A program made the position numbers and the translations under genes. This document shows, piece by piece, positions 7,129 through 12,754 of a DNA stretch of 12,754 nucleotides. Every line of letters begins with the position of its first letter. Positions within the stretch are counted from its first letter, which is position 1. The notes beneath the pieces are model-generated. The model made no database searches. It was not told where the DNA came from and saw only the letters and a list, made by a program, of their open reading frames with translations. This DNA is from JAGPFW01 sp964535155 (GTDB lineage: Bacteria > Patescibacteriota > WWE3 > UBA101185 > UBA10185): NCBI GenBank assembly GCA_964535155.1, contig CAZHSR010000026.1:1-12754 (forward strand). Direction: 5' to 3'.

Positions 7129-8025
7129 ATGAAAAAACATAAATTATACAAATCACAAGGGTTCACTTTAATAGAGCTAATTTTGTATATAGCTCTTGTT
7201 TCTGGATTTTTAACTGGATCAATAAAATTCCTTTGGGATGTGATTTATGTAAAAGAAAAAACTGTAGAGAATAACACTCAAACTTACAACGCTTTAAATG
7301 TTTTGGGAAAAGCTAATTATTGGGCCCTGCATAGCCAAAATTTCACGGATTTTGACAATAATTTAAGCCTTTCCAGTATTACAAAAACCAATCTTTCTAA
7401 TGAGAATTCTGAAAATGCGCAAGTAGAAATTCCCGCCTTAGAAATAAGAGGTGCATGGGAATTGGCAAAACCAAATTTAAGTGCCAGATACACGCTTGTC
7501 GACTTAACATCAGCTTCTTTAGTAGTGGTTTCCCAATCATTAACAGGCATTTCCCTCAGAAACAGTGGCACAGAAGACATTGTGCTAGATGAAATTTATA
7601 TCGAATGGAATAATATTTCTGATGCAACAAGAGTAACGGAAATCCAAATTGAAGGATCCGTTGTGTGGACCGGAAGTGTTTCAAATGAAAACACCATAGA
7701 TATTTCCAATGTCACAATTCCAGCGGATTCAACAATAACAATAGATTATATAAAATTTAATGATGAAATTTCCGAAGGGGAATTAATAATTGAGTTCATA
7801 ATGGAGGATGAATCATTTGTTAGGGGAGAATTTGACTTAATAGAACAAGAAGGTGCCCCAACGGGATGTTCCCAAGCATGTATAGACCGTGAAGTTGGTT
7901 TTAATTATGGAAATTGTGTGCAAAATACTTCCCAATGTAGCGGAGCTGGAGGAACCAGAGCTCCAGAAGGCGATGAATTTTGTACGGGAGGACCTGCGGC
8001 AGACACTTGTTGTTGCCTAGAATAA
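7129..8025 (+). CDS. Minor pilin, GspJ/PilW-like, with eight-cysteine C-terminal module
   Basis: A 298-residue prepilin with a textbook leader: QG then FTLIELILYIALVSGFL, cleaved after Gly11, Glu at +5. A pilin stalk (to ~75) is followed by a beta-rich middle part (about 120-235). It includes ISLRNSGTEDIVLDEIYIEW and ITIDYIKF strands that look like an Ig-like or archaellin-like beta-sandwich. After a short linker (EQEGAPTG) comes a cysteine module (247-296): C-x3-C-x11-C-x6-C-x14-C-x8-CCC, the same framework as the preceding pilin. Its length and third position in the pilin set fit GspJ/PilW. All eight cysteines of the protein are in the tail. It starts one base after the previous stop. Confidence 0.87.
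   Translation: MKKHKLYKSQGFTLIELILYIALVSGFLTGSIKFLWDVIYVKEKTVENNTQTYNALNVLGKANYWALHSQNFTDFDNNLSLSSITKTNLSNENSENAQVEIPALEIRGAWELAKPNLSARYTLVDLTSASLVVVSQSLTGISLRNSGTEDIVLDEIYIEWNNISDATRVTEIQIEGSVVWTGSVSNENTIDISNVTIPADSTITIDYIKFNDEISEGELIIEFIMEDESFVRGEFDLIEQEGAPTGCSQACIDREVGFNYGNCVQNTSQCSGAGGTRAPEGDEFCTGGPAADTCCCLE
7867..8016 (+). other. Eight-cysteine module, copy 2 (pilin C-terminus)
   Basis: Fifty residues with CxxxC, a GxC (GNC) third cysteine, x6 to the fourth, a longer x14 loop, then FC-x2-GP-x2-DT-CCC. Compared with copy 1 the x3, x6 and x8 spacings are identical and the x9/x11 and x10/x14 loops vary, as expected for a disulfide scaffold with variable loops. Shared non-cysteine residues are the G of GxC, Q before the fourth cysteine, F before the fifth, and G-P and D-T before CCC. 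Confidence 0.7.
8001..8015 (+). repeat. 15-base direct repeat shared by the two cysteine modules, copy 2
   Basis: Exact match to 7103-7117, in the same reading frame and at the same place in the module. Confidence 0.6.
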
Positions 8026-8029
8026 AAAT

Positions 8030-8410
8030 ATGAAGAAACCACAAAAAGGATATGTAGCATTAATAACAATTTTAATAATAAGTGCCCTGCTTATGGGAGT
8101 TTTGATGTCCATTCCGCTTATAACAGCAGATAATTTAAAAAGTACTTTGGCATTAAAAAGGGGTATTCAAGTTGGGGAAATAGCCAAAAGCTGTGCGGAA
8201 ATAGGTATTATTCAGACCCAAAGAGACGAACATTATGTGGGGGAGACCTTGTCTATTAGTGGAGGTTCCTGCATAATAGAAGTAACAGCAATTGAAGATG
8301 GGAAGGAAATTGTTGTAAGTGCTGAATTAAATGGGTATGAAAAAGGATTCATAATTCAAACCGAAGCATTAGGAAGAAGTGTAAGTATTAAGTCGTGGGA
8401 ACTACAATAA
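8030..8410 (+). CDS. Minor pilin-like protein, PilX/GspK-like
   Basis: A 126-residue protein with a short basic leader MKKPQKG, then YVALITILIISALLMGVLM, resembling PilX/GspK-type N-termini. Position +5 is Ile, not Glu. Lack of Glu+5 is known for GspK-type tip subunits, which cap the pseudopilus, so this fits rather than contradicts the assignment. Two cysteines (Cys54, and Cys81 in SGGSC) could form one disulfide in the mature head. Fourth place in the pilin set matches GspK/PilX. It is much smaller than proteobacterial GspK (about 300), so it lacks that protein's large inserted domain. Start ATG is four bases after the previous stop, with no Shine-Dalgarno. Gene family assigned by pattern and position. 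Confidence 0.72.
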   Translation: MKKPQKGYVALITILIISALLMGVLMSIPLITADNLKSTLALKRGIQVGEIAKSCAEIGIIQTQRDEHYVGETLSISGGSCIIEVTAIEDGKEIVVSAELNGYEKGFIIQTEALGRSVSIKSWELQ

Positions 8411-8428
8411 AAGGAAAATAATATACCA

Positions 8429-9481
8429 ATGAAAAAAGAAATTTATGTTTTATCTTTAAGCCGATCGGAAGTCGAACTTTCGATAGTGGATAGTAAAAAT
8501 AAAAAAGTTCTGGACAAACATAAAACAAAATGGAATCCAGATTCTCCAGAAGAGTCGGCTAAAATCCTGGAGTTTTTAAAATCCTCCAAAAAGAGCTCAA
8601 AAATAAGGATCTTATTGAGAAAAGATGCATACTATCTGTTGGAACTTCCATATAAAGCTGGCTTAACAAGAAGAGACATTCATAAGAAGGTTTCGGGAAT
8701 AATTCCAGAAGAACTAGATGAAAAATCCTGGGATTATAAAGTGGTAGAAGAAAAAATTGTAGCATTTGCTCCAGTAAAAAGCATATATGAGGCCATTTTG
8801 AAACCGTTGAAGGAGACCCAAAAGGAAGTTGAAGCTGTAGAACCAGAAGAGATTTCCATTCAACAAAATGAGGATCCAGTTATAGGGATTGCTTTAAAGA
8901 CTGATTTAAAAGGAAAGGATACAGAAGTCTTAAATTTAGAAGAGAAGAAGGAGCCAAGGAAAGCTGCGAATAAAAAGGACAAGCAAAATAAAACGGAAGA
9001 GGAGATAAAAAAACAGGATCTAAAGAAAAATATAATTCTTATAGTAGTCATAATGCTTCTTTTTGGGGGAGCAATTTTTATGTTGGTAAGCTATTCCAAT
9101 AAAGTAAAAGCAAGAAAGGCAAATAATATTCAAAAAACTTTGGAAGAGATTGAAAAAAAGGACAAAAGGACTCAACCGACAACACAGAGAATGGAGGAAA
9201 TGAAAATATTAATTACGGGAATTGAATTGGAAAAGGACCACGCAAAAGAAATCCTAGAAGCAGAGGGATTTGAAAAGATCGCTGTTGGGAAGAATTTAGA
9301 TGAAGAACCTGAAAAAACTCTATTGCAAAGAAAAAAAGATGTACTACAAGAAACCATTGATTTAATAGAACAAGCCCTAAACAGTGAGTATGATTTGGAA
9401 ATTTCGGAAGAACCCCTGGAAGAGGAAAATGAAAATAGTGTAGTATTAACAGTAGGTCAAAGAATTAGTACGACCAATTAA
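8429..9481 (+). CDS. GspL/PilM-like bitopic protein with LytR_C-like outer domain
   Basis: A 350-residue single-pass protein. Residues 1-145 resemble the first subdomain of the actin-like fold of PilM/GspL: RILLRKDAYYLLELP, then VSGIIPEELDEKSWDYKVV, KIVAFAPVKSIYEAIL and VEAVEPEEISI, all in family order. The second actin-like subdomain appears to be missing. A lysine/glutamate-rich linker (about 155-200) leads to one transmembrane helix (201-221) and a short coiled region. Residues ~258-346 follow the layout of the LytR_C domain (ILITGIELEKDHAKEILEAE start, GF, VGKN, later YDLEI and VVLTVGQ). Cytoplasmic actin-like part, one helix, then an outer alpha/beta domain is the layout of GspL, or of PilM plus PilN in one chain. 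A likely role is linking PilB to the pilin layer outside. Domain calls are by eye. AAGGA at 8411-8415 is too far from the ATG (13 bases) to be a good site. Confidence 0.7.
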   Translation: MKKEIYVLSLSRSEVELSIVDSKNKKVLDKHKTKWNPDSPEESAKILEFLKSSKKSSKIRILLRKDAYYLLELPYKAGLTRRDIHKKVSGIIPEELDEKSWDYKVVEEKIVAFAPVKSIYEAILKPLKETQKEVEAVEPEEISIQQNEDPVIGIALKTDLKGKDTEVLNLEEKKEPRKAANKKDKQNKTEEEIKKQDLKKNIILIVVIMLLFGGAIFMLVSYSNKVKARKANNIQKTLEEIEKKDKRTQPTTQRMEEMKILITGIELEKDHAKEILEAEGFEKIAVGKNLDEEPEKTLLQRKKDVLQETIDLIEQALNSEYDLEISEEPLEEENENSVVLTVGQRISTTN

Positions 9482-9489
9482 ACAGAAAT

Positions 9490-9496
9490 GAGGTGA
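9490..9496 (+). promoter_or_regulatory. Strong Shine-Dalgarno for pilin TTG start
   Basis: GAGGTGA pairs over seven contiguous bases with the conserved 3' end of bacterial 16S rRNA (CACCUCC core region) and sits six bases before the TTG at 9503. It is by far the best ribosome binding site in the window. It fixes the start, because TGA at 9494-9496 blocks any upstream start in this frame. Confidence 0.85.
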
Positions 9497-9502
9497 GGAA
9501 AA

Positions 9503-9913
9503 TTGCTGCCTAAAATAAATAAAAATAACAAAGGTTTCACATTAATCGAACTTTTAGTGGTTATTGCTATTATCGCAATACTAGCTACAGTGGTTTTTGT
9601 AGCATTGGATCCTGCAACAAGATTTGCTGACTCCAGAAACTCCAGAAGATGGAATGATGTAAATAGCATTTTAACGGCTGTACATCAATGTATAGTAGAT
9701 AATGAGGGAATCTTGGCTGATTGTTCATTAGCTACAACCGAGGGGCCAGTAGCCATTAGCGCCGAATTAACCACCGCCTTAGTACCTTACTTGAAATCAA
9801 TACCATTAGACCCACAAGGAGGAGGTTATACCATAGAAGTTGACGCAAACAACATAGTTACCATAGCCGCACCTGCTGCCGAAAATGGAATGACTGTTGA
9901 AGTCTCTAGATAA
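9503..9913 (+). CDS. Type IV pilin, probable major subunit
   Basis: A 136-residue prepilin with a TTG start. No ATG or GTG lies between the in-frame TGA at 9494 and the cleavage site, so TTG is required. The leader MLPKINKNNKG is followed by FTLIELLVVIAIIAILATVVFVAL: cleavage after Gly11, Phe+1 and Glu+5, the most canonical pilin start in the window. The head carries Cys63 and Cys74, a likely disulfide, and ends in a short beta-rich region (YTIEVDANNIVTIAAPA). The strong ribosome binding site, the small size and the position as last gene before a terminator point to high expression and hence the major pilin. The alternative is a GspG-like pseudopilin: the PLDPQGGGYTIE motif recalls GspG, but the calcium-site residues cannot be confirmed by eye. 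Confidence 0.9.
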   Translation: MLPKINKNNKGFTLIELLVVIAIIAILATVVFVALDPATRFADSRNSRRWNDVNSILTAVHQCIVDNEGILADCSLATTEGPVAISAELTTALVPYLKSIPLDPQGGGYTIEVDANNIVTIAAPAAENGMTVEVSR

Positions 9914-9941
9914 TCTCTCGTAAAGGAGAAAAACTTAAAGC

Positions 9942-9968
9942 AAGAGAGCAACGCAAGTTGCTCTTTTT
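9942..9968 (+). terminator. Rho-independent terminator of the pilus array
   Basis: Eight-base perfect stem AGAGCAAC (9945-9952) / GTTGCTCT (9957-9964) closed by a GCAA (GNRA) tetraloop, followed by a T tract through 9968. Weak pairs extend the stem by up to three bases. It lies 31 bases after the pilin stop. No comparable hairpin is seen between 831 and 9913, supporting one long transcript. Confidence 0.9.
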
Positions 9969-10007
9969 GTTTAAAAAACTACATCACGCAAGATGGTCAA
10001 CCAAAAA

Positions 10008-10016
10008 TGCTATTAT
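10008..10016 (+). promoter_or_regulatory. Possible extended -10 promoter for the glycosyltransferase
   Basis: TGC-TATTAT lies 11 bases before the ATG at 10028, just past the terminator at 9942-9968. This predicts an untranslated leader of only about four or five bases. An overlapping TATAAG (10014-10019) is an alternative hexamer. No clear -35 is present. Confidence 0.4.
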
Positions 10017-10027
10017 AAGCAAACATT

Positions 10028-11674
10028 ATGGAACCAAATTCGCAATCTAAAACAGTAAAACACCACCTATTGCTCCTTACCTTATTGTGGTTCTTTCTCC
10101 TAATAATCCTCCCCTGGAAAGGCTTCTTCCTTTTAAATGACGACTATGTTTATGAATGGAATGTACGCCATTTTTCGGAGAGAGGTTTGAATTTACATAC
10201 CTATACAACTCCTACGCTAATTTTTCAGGTAATCTTAGGAGTTCTTGTTTACGCAGTCTCTCCTGACCCTTCTTATTTGCGCCTCCTCACTTCGGTTTTT
10301 TATCTGGTGGGAGCTATTTACATGTACAAGCTCTTGGTACTAGAGAAAATACATAATAAAAAAGCTTTTCTATTGACTCTTTTAATGTTTTTTAATCCAC
10401 TTTATTTGCACTTGGGATTTACTTTTATGTCGGAGACTTATTTTTTAACGACTATTTTAATTTGTGTTTATTATTATGCTAAAGGGGCTCAAGAGTCTGA
10501 GCAAAAATTAAATTCTTTTTTAAGCGTGCTCTTTTGGACTTTTGCATTTTTAAGCCGTCAAGTAGCTCTATTTTTTCTTCCTGCTTTTATCCTAACCGAT
10601 TTTTTTATCCTGAAAAAAAGGAATCCAAAGAGTTATGCTAAATATCTAATTCCAATTTCCGTCTTTTTGGCTTATGAGCTATTTTTTCCAAAAACCTTGG
10701 TTTATACGCAAGGTTCAATTATAAAAAGCTTGGAATCCTTGGGTCTTTTTAGCACTTATATAACGGCAATAGAACGACTTTTTAAGACCCTGTTTTATTT
10801 TGGACTTTTTACATTCCCAATAACCCTTCCGTTTTTGTTTCAAAAGCTAATAGAAAAGCAATTTTTTACAAAAAAAATGTTAATCCCCTTTTTGGTAACC
10901 AGTGCAATTTTGGCTGTTGTGGCAGTTTATTTTTGGAAAACTCAAACACAACTTATGTTTTATATCCCAAATATTTTAACTTACGCCGGTTTCTTGCCCG
11001 CTTCCCTTCACATGGGAATTAAACAAACTCTTTTTGTAAATTCTCCAGTTAGGGCAAGAGCTTTTATTACGCTACTTTCCTTGGTTTCTTTTGCAGGGCT
11101 TTCGGTTATGGCGTCTTCTAATTTAAAAACGCTTTTAAAAGAGAAATCCACTTTTTGGGTGCTTTCTTTGGCAACAGCAATTTCAATGGGAACATTTTTT
11201 GTATTTAGAAGTTACTACGACCGATATATTTTGGTTGCCCTTCCGCTTCTTTTATTAGCACTTGGAAAATGGATGAATTTTAAAAAGCCGGCCCTAATTT
11301 TGAGTTATGCCCTTGTTGGCGTCCTTGCCGCTACTTCGGTTGCCATGGAACATGATTATTTAAGCTTAATAAAAACAGTTTGGGAGATTCCAGAAAAATA
11401 TGGAATTGAAAAATTGGAGTATTACAGCACTTTTGAGTTTAATGCGTATCATCGGTTAGAGCATTTTGCAGATGCGCAAACAATGGAAGAGATTTCTCAA
11501 AAAGCTTGGATGCCTCCAAGAGAAGATTATGAGGCATTTGCTTCCTATACTAAAGTAAAGGGATTTTATGTGGAAGAGACGGTGAATTACAAGAGTTTGA
11601 TAAGTCCAGAATTTGAGGGAGGTTTATTGCTGATGCGAAAGGTACCAGAGGGAATGGGGGAGTTACAAGATTAA
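10028..11674 (+). CDS. GT-C-type membrane glycosyltransferase (GT39/ArnT-like)
   Basis: A 548-residue polytopic protein with about ten to twelve hydrophobic helices. It has the layout of GT-C enzymes that take sugars from polyprenyl-phosphate donors. A first helix (about 13-31) is followed by a loop with adjacent acids Asp38-Asp39 (FLLNDDYVYEWNVRHF), the usual place of the catalytic acid in this fold. Later signatures include FAFLSRQVALFFLP (172-185) and RSYYDRYILVALPLLLL (394-410), the latter like the DRY-L-P segment of GT39 relatives. The C-terminal ~110 residues (440-548) are soluble-looking and sit outside the helices. The acceptor is unknown: lipid, protein or cell-surface polymer. Glycosylation of the neighbouring pilin is possible, but a terminator separates the two, so the link is speculative. 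It has its own probable promoter and no Shine-Dalgarno, and converges on the transporter gene with 34 bases between stops. Confidence 0.8.
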   Translation: MEPNSQSKTVKHHLLLLTLLWFFLLIILPWKGFFLLNDDYVYEWNVRHFSERGLNLHTYTTPTLIFQVILGVLVYAVSPDPSYLRLLTSVFYLVGAIYMYKLLVLEKIHNKKAFLLTLLMFFNPLYLHLGFTFMSETYFLTTILICVYYYAKGAQESEQKLNSFLSVLFWTFAFLSRQVALFFLPAFILTDFFILKKRNPKSYAKYLIPISVFLAYELFFPKTLVYTQGSIIKSLESLGLFSTYITAIERLFKTLFYFGLFTFPITLPFLFQKLIEKQFFTKKMLIPFLVTSAILAVVAVYFWKTQTQLMFYIPNILTYAGFLPASLHMGIKQTLFVNSPVRARAFITLLSLVSFAGLSVMASSNLKTLLKEKSTFWVLSLATAISMGTFFVFRSYYDRYILVALPLLLLALGKWMNFKKPALILSYALVGVLAATSVAMEHDYLSLIKTVWEIPEKYGIEKLEYYSTFEFNAYHRLEHFADAQTMEEISQKAWMPPREDYEAFASYTKVKGFYVEETVNYKSLISPEFEGGLLLMRKVPEGMGELQD

Positions 11675-11708
11675 ACTAATAAATCTCCTGTTAGGGGTAT
11701 ATCCAATT

Positions 11709-12620
11709 TTACTTATTAATCAGATAAGTTCCTGTAAACATAATCAAAATTGCAACTATTTTTTGATAGAGAGATTTCTTAGAGATATTCTCTTGGCTAA
11801 TATGAGGAAAAACTAAAGTAAGAATTAGCCCATAAATAAATACAAAAAATGGTTGCAAACCATTAACAATCCATACCATTGTTACAGGCGTAAGCAAAGA
11901 AGCAAAATTAAAAGCAACTTTACCCACTATATTTACTATTTCATTAATTCCATTAATTCCTAACACTGTAAGTTTATTTGTTTTTATCACAGACAAAAAT
12001 TGCTCTCTATAAGGCTTAACAAAGACCATTAGAAGAACCGCAAATGAAGCAAATCCAACATATTCCCAAAAACTTACAAACCAAAAATCGGATTGTATAG
12101 CAAAAAACTTAAAAAAGAGAAAGTTTGAAGCAAACAAAAGAGAAGATAGAAGCATCAACAAAAATACATCACTTTTAAACTTTATCTTCTTGATTTCAGA
12201 TAAATCTAAAGATATTCCAATTGCACCAACAACAATAAAGGCACCCCCAAATACTTGAAATTTAGTCAATACTTCACCAAGAACCAAAAATGCAAGAATA
12301 TAAGAAAATACAGGGATAAGTTGAAATAGAGGCACAGTAATAGAAGTCTCATCCTTTTGTAATGCATAAAAATATGGCAGGACAGATAATACATATAGAG
12401 AACCATTAAATGCAATAAGCAAACTGCTGGAAGTAAATCTTAAAACCTCTGGATGTAGAAAGGCAATTATAGGTAAAAGGAAAACGCCAATTATTGAGGA
12501 GAATACCATAAGTGCCCCAACTCCCCCGCCCTTAAAAAACTTGGTTAAAAGGTATTTATCTATATGATTTGTAATACTCCAGAGAGCTGGAGGTAGTAAC
12601 GCTATAAGAACCCAATTCAT
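11709..12620 (-). CDS. EamA/DMT-superfamily transporter
   Basis: A 303-residue inner-membrane protein of the drug/metabolite transporter superfamily with about ten helices in two EamA repeats. The first repeat (about 3-146) ends with the typical PYFYALQKDETSITVPLFQL, then SYILAFLVLGE and VFGGAFIVVGAIGISL. The second (about 158-303) is more diverged and ends AILIMFTGTYLIN. Substrate cannot be read from sequence: relatives move amino acids, nucleotide sugars or metabolites. I place the start at the ATG at 12620 (MNWVLIALLPPALWS). The open frame continues to 12716, but that extension reads through the -10 element and adds a cysteine-containing segment unlike the family. The remaining 12636-12754 shows nothing I can name. 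Confidence 0.85.
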   Translation of the reverse strand: MNWVLIALLPPALWSITNHIDKYLLTKFFKGGGVGALMVFSSIIGVFLLPIIAFLHPEVLRFTSSSLLIAFNGSLYVLSVLPYFYALQKDETSITVPLFQLIPVFSYILAFLVLGEVLTKFQVFGGAFIVVGAIGISLDLSEIKKIKFKSDVFLLMLLSSLLFASNFLFFKFFAIQSDFWFVSFWEYVGFASFAVLLMVFVKPYREQFLSVIKTNKLTVLGINGINEIVNIVGKVAFNFASLLTPVTMVWIVNGLQPFFVFIYGLILTLVFPHISQENISKKSLYQKIVAILIMFTGTYLINK

Positions 12621-12626
12621 TTTGAA

Positions 12627-12635
12627 ATTATAGCA
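12627..12635 (-). promoter_or_regulatory. Extended -10 promoter, predicted leaderless
   Basis: On the minus strand the sequence reads TGC-TATAAT-TTCAAA-ATG: a perfect -10 with TGN extension exactly six bases before the start codon, the same geometry as at 776-784 and 816-824. No -35 hexamer at normal spacing and no Shine-Dalgarno. This is the strongest of the four candidate promoters. Confidence 0.65.
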
Positions 12636-12754
12636 GATACAAACAGGTCTAAAAATAATAGGAAAATCCGTGTAGCATATAGACAGAAATGTTGTAAGGA
12701 AAGAAGGTTTTAACAACAGCCTTAAGATTAGGAATTGGCTAGCATTACAAGTAT

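Noticed and set aside
9488..9496. Two-codon ORF ATG-AGG-TGA overlapping the pilin Shine-Dalgarno, as a regulatory minimal ORF
   Set aside because: It has no ribosome binding site of its own, and the sequence is fully explained by the strong SD.
831..9913. Alternative genetic code (UGA as glycine, as in Gracilibacteria and Absconditabacteria)
   Set aside because: Full-length pilB, pilC and kinase genes contain no in-frame UGA and glycines use GGN codons, so the standard bacterial code holds.
9915..9948. CTCTC (9915-9919) could pair with GAGAG (9944-9948) and compete with the terminator stem, an antiterminator
   Set aside because: Five-base pairing across 24 bases is far weaker than the eight-base terminator stem with GNRA loop, and no ligand-binding element is seen.
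12621..12716. N-terminal extension of the EamA transporter to an ATG at 12716
   Set aside because: It would translate through a perfect extended -10 element, and the added 32 residues do not resemble the family, which starts at the first helix.

Overview
The window is AT-rich and densely coded, with 13 protein genes, no gap above about 130 bases and no rRNA, tRNA, CRISPR array or insertion sequence that I can see. It looks like accessory surface machinery of a Candidate Phyla Radiation (Patescibacteria) bacterium, perhaps a Microgenomates or Katanobacteria type. The reasons are the type IV pilus gene style, reduced gene sizes, the absence of a secretin in the window, weak Shine-Dalgarno signals and several unrecognised or oddly fused proteins. 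This placement is inference. UGA is not used as a sense codon, because full-length conserved genes contain none. All 13 genes stop with TAA.

Layout. 47-769 (-) is a small membrane-anchored protein of unknown function. It is divergent, across a 61-bp spacer, from a nine- or ten-gene plus-strand array (831-9913) that ends in a clear rho-independent terminator at 9942-9968. The array holds a histidine kinase fused to an N-terminal DUF1295 (steroid 5-alpha-reductase-like) membrane domain, and a single-domain response regulator whose start codon is out of frame with its body. It continues with the pilus motor ATPase PilB, the platform protein PilC, and four minor pilins in GspH-I-J-K (FimU-PilV-PilW-PilX) order. 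It ends with a GspL/PilM-like bitopic protein carrying a LytR_C-like outer domain, and a presumed major pilin with a TTG start and the only strong ribosome binding site in the window. Beyond the terminator are a GT-C-type membrane glycosyltransferase (10028-11674, +) and, converging on it, an EamA/DMT-family transporter (11709-12620, -).

How it fits together. The kinase and receiver probably control pilus assembly or motor activity. PilB and PilC polymerise the pilin. The H-I-J-K-like minor pilins probably form the priming or tip complex, and the GspL-like protein probably couples the motor side to the outside of the membrane. PilD, PilT, PilM, PilN, PilO and PilQ are not in the window.

Most unusual points: (1) two otherwise unrelated minor pilins end in the same eight-cysteine module (C-x3-C-x9/11-C-x6-C-x10/14-C-x8-CCC), which resembles the defensin/toxin cysteine-stabilised alpha-beta pattern; (2) the DUF1295-PAS-histidine kinase fusion; (3) a -1 frame break exactly on an A-AAA-AAA slippery run at the start of the response regulator; (4) three transcription-unit-leading genes with the same TGN-(TATAAT-like)-N6-ATG arrangement, which predicts leaderless mRNAs.
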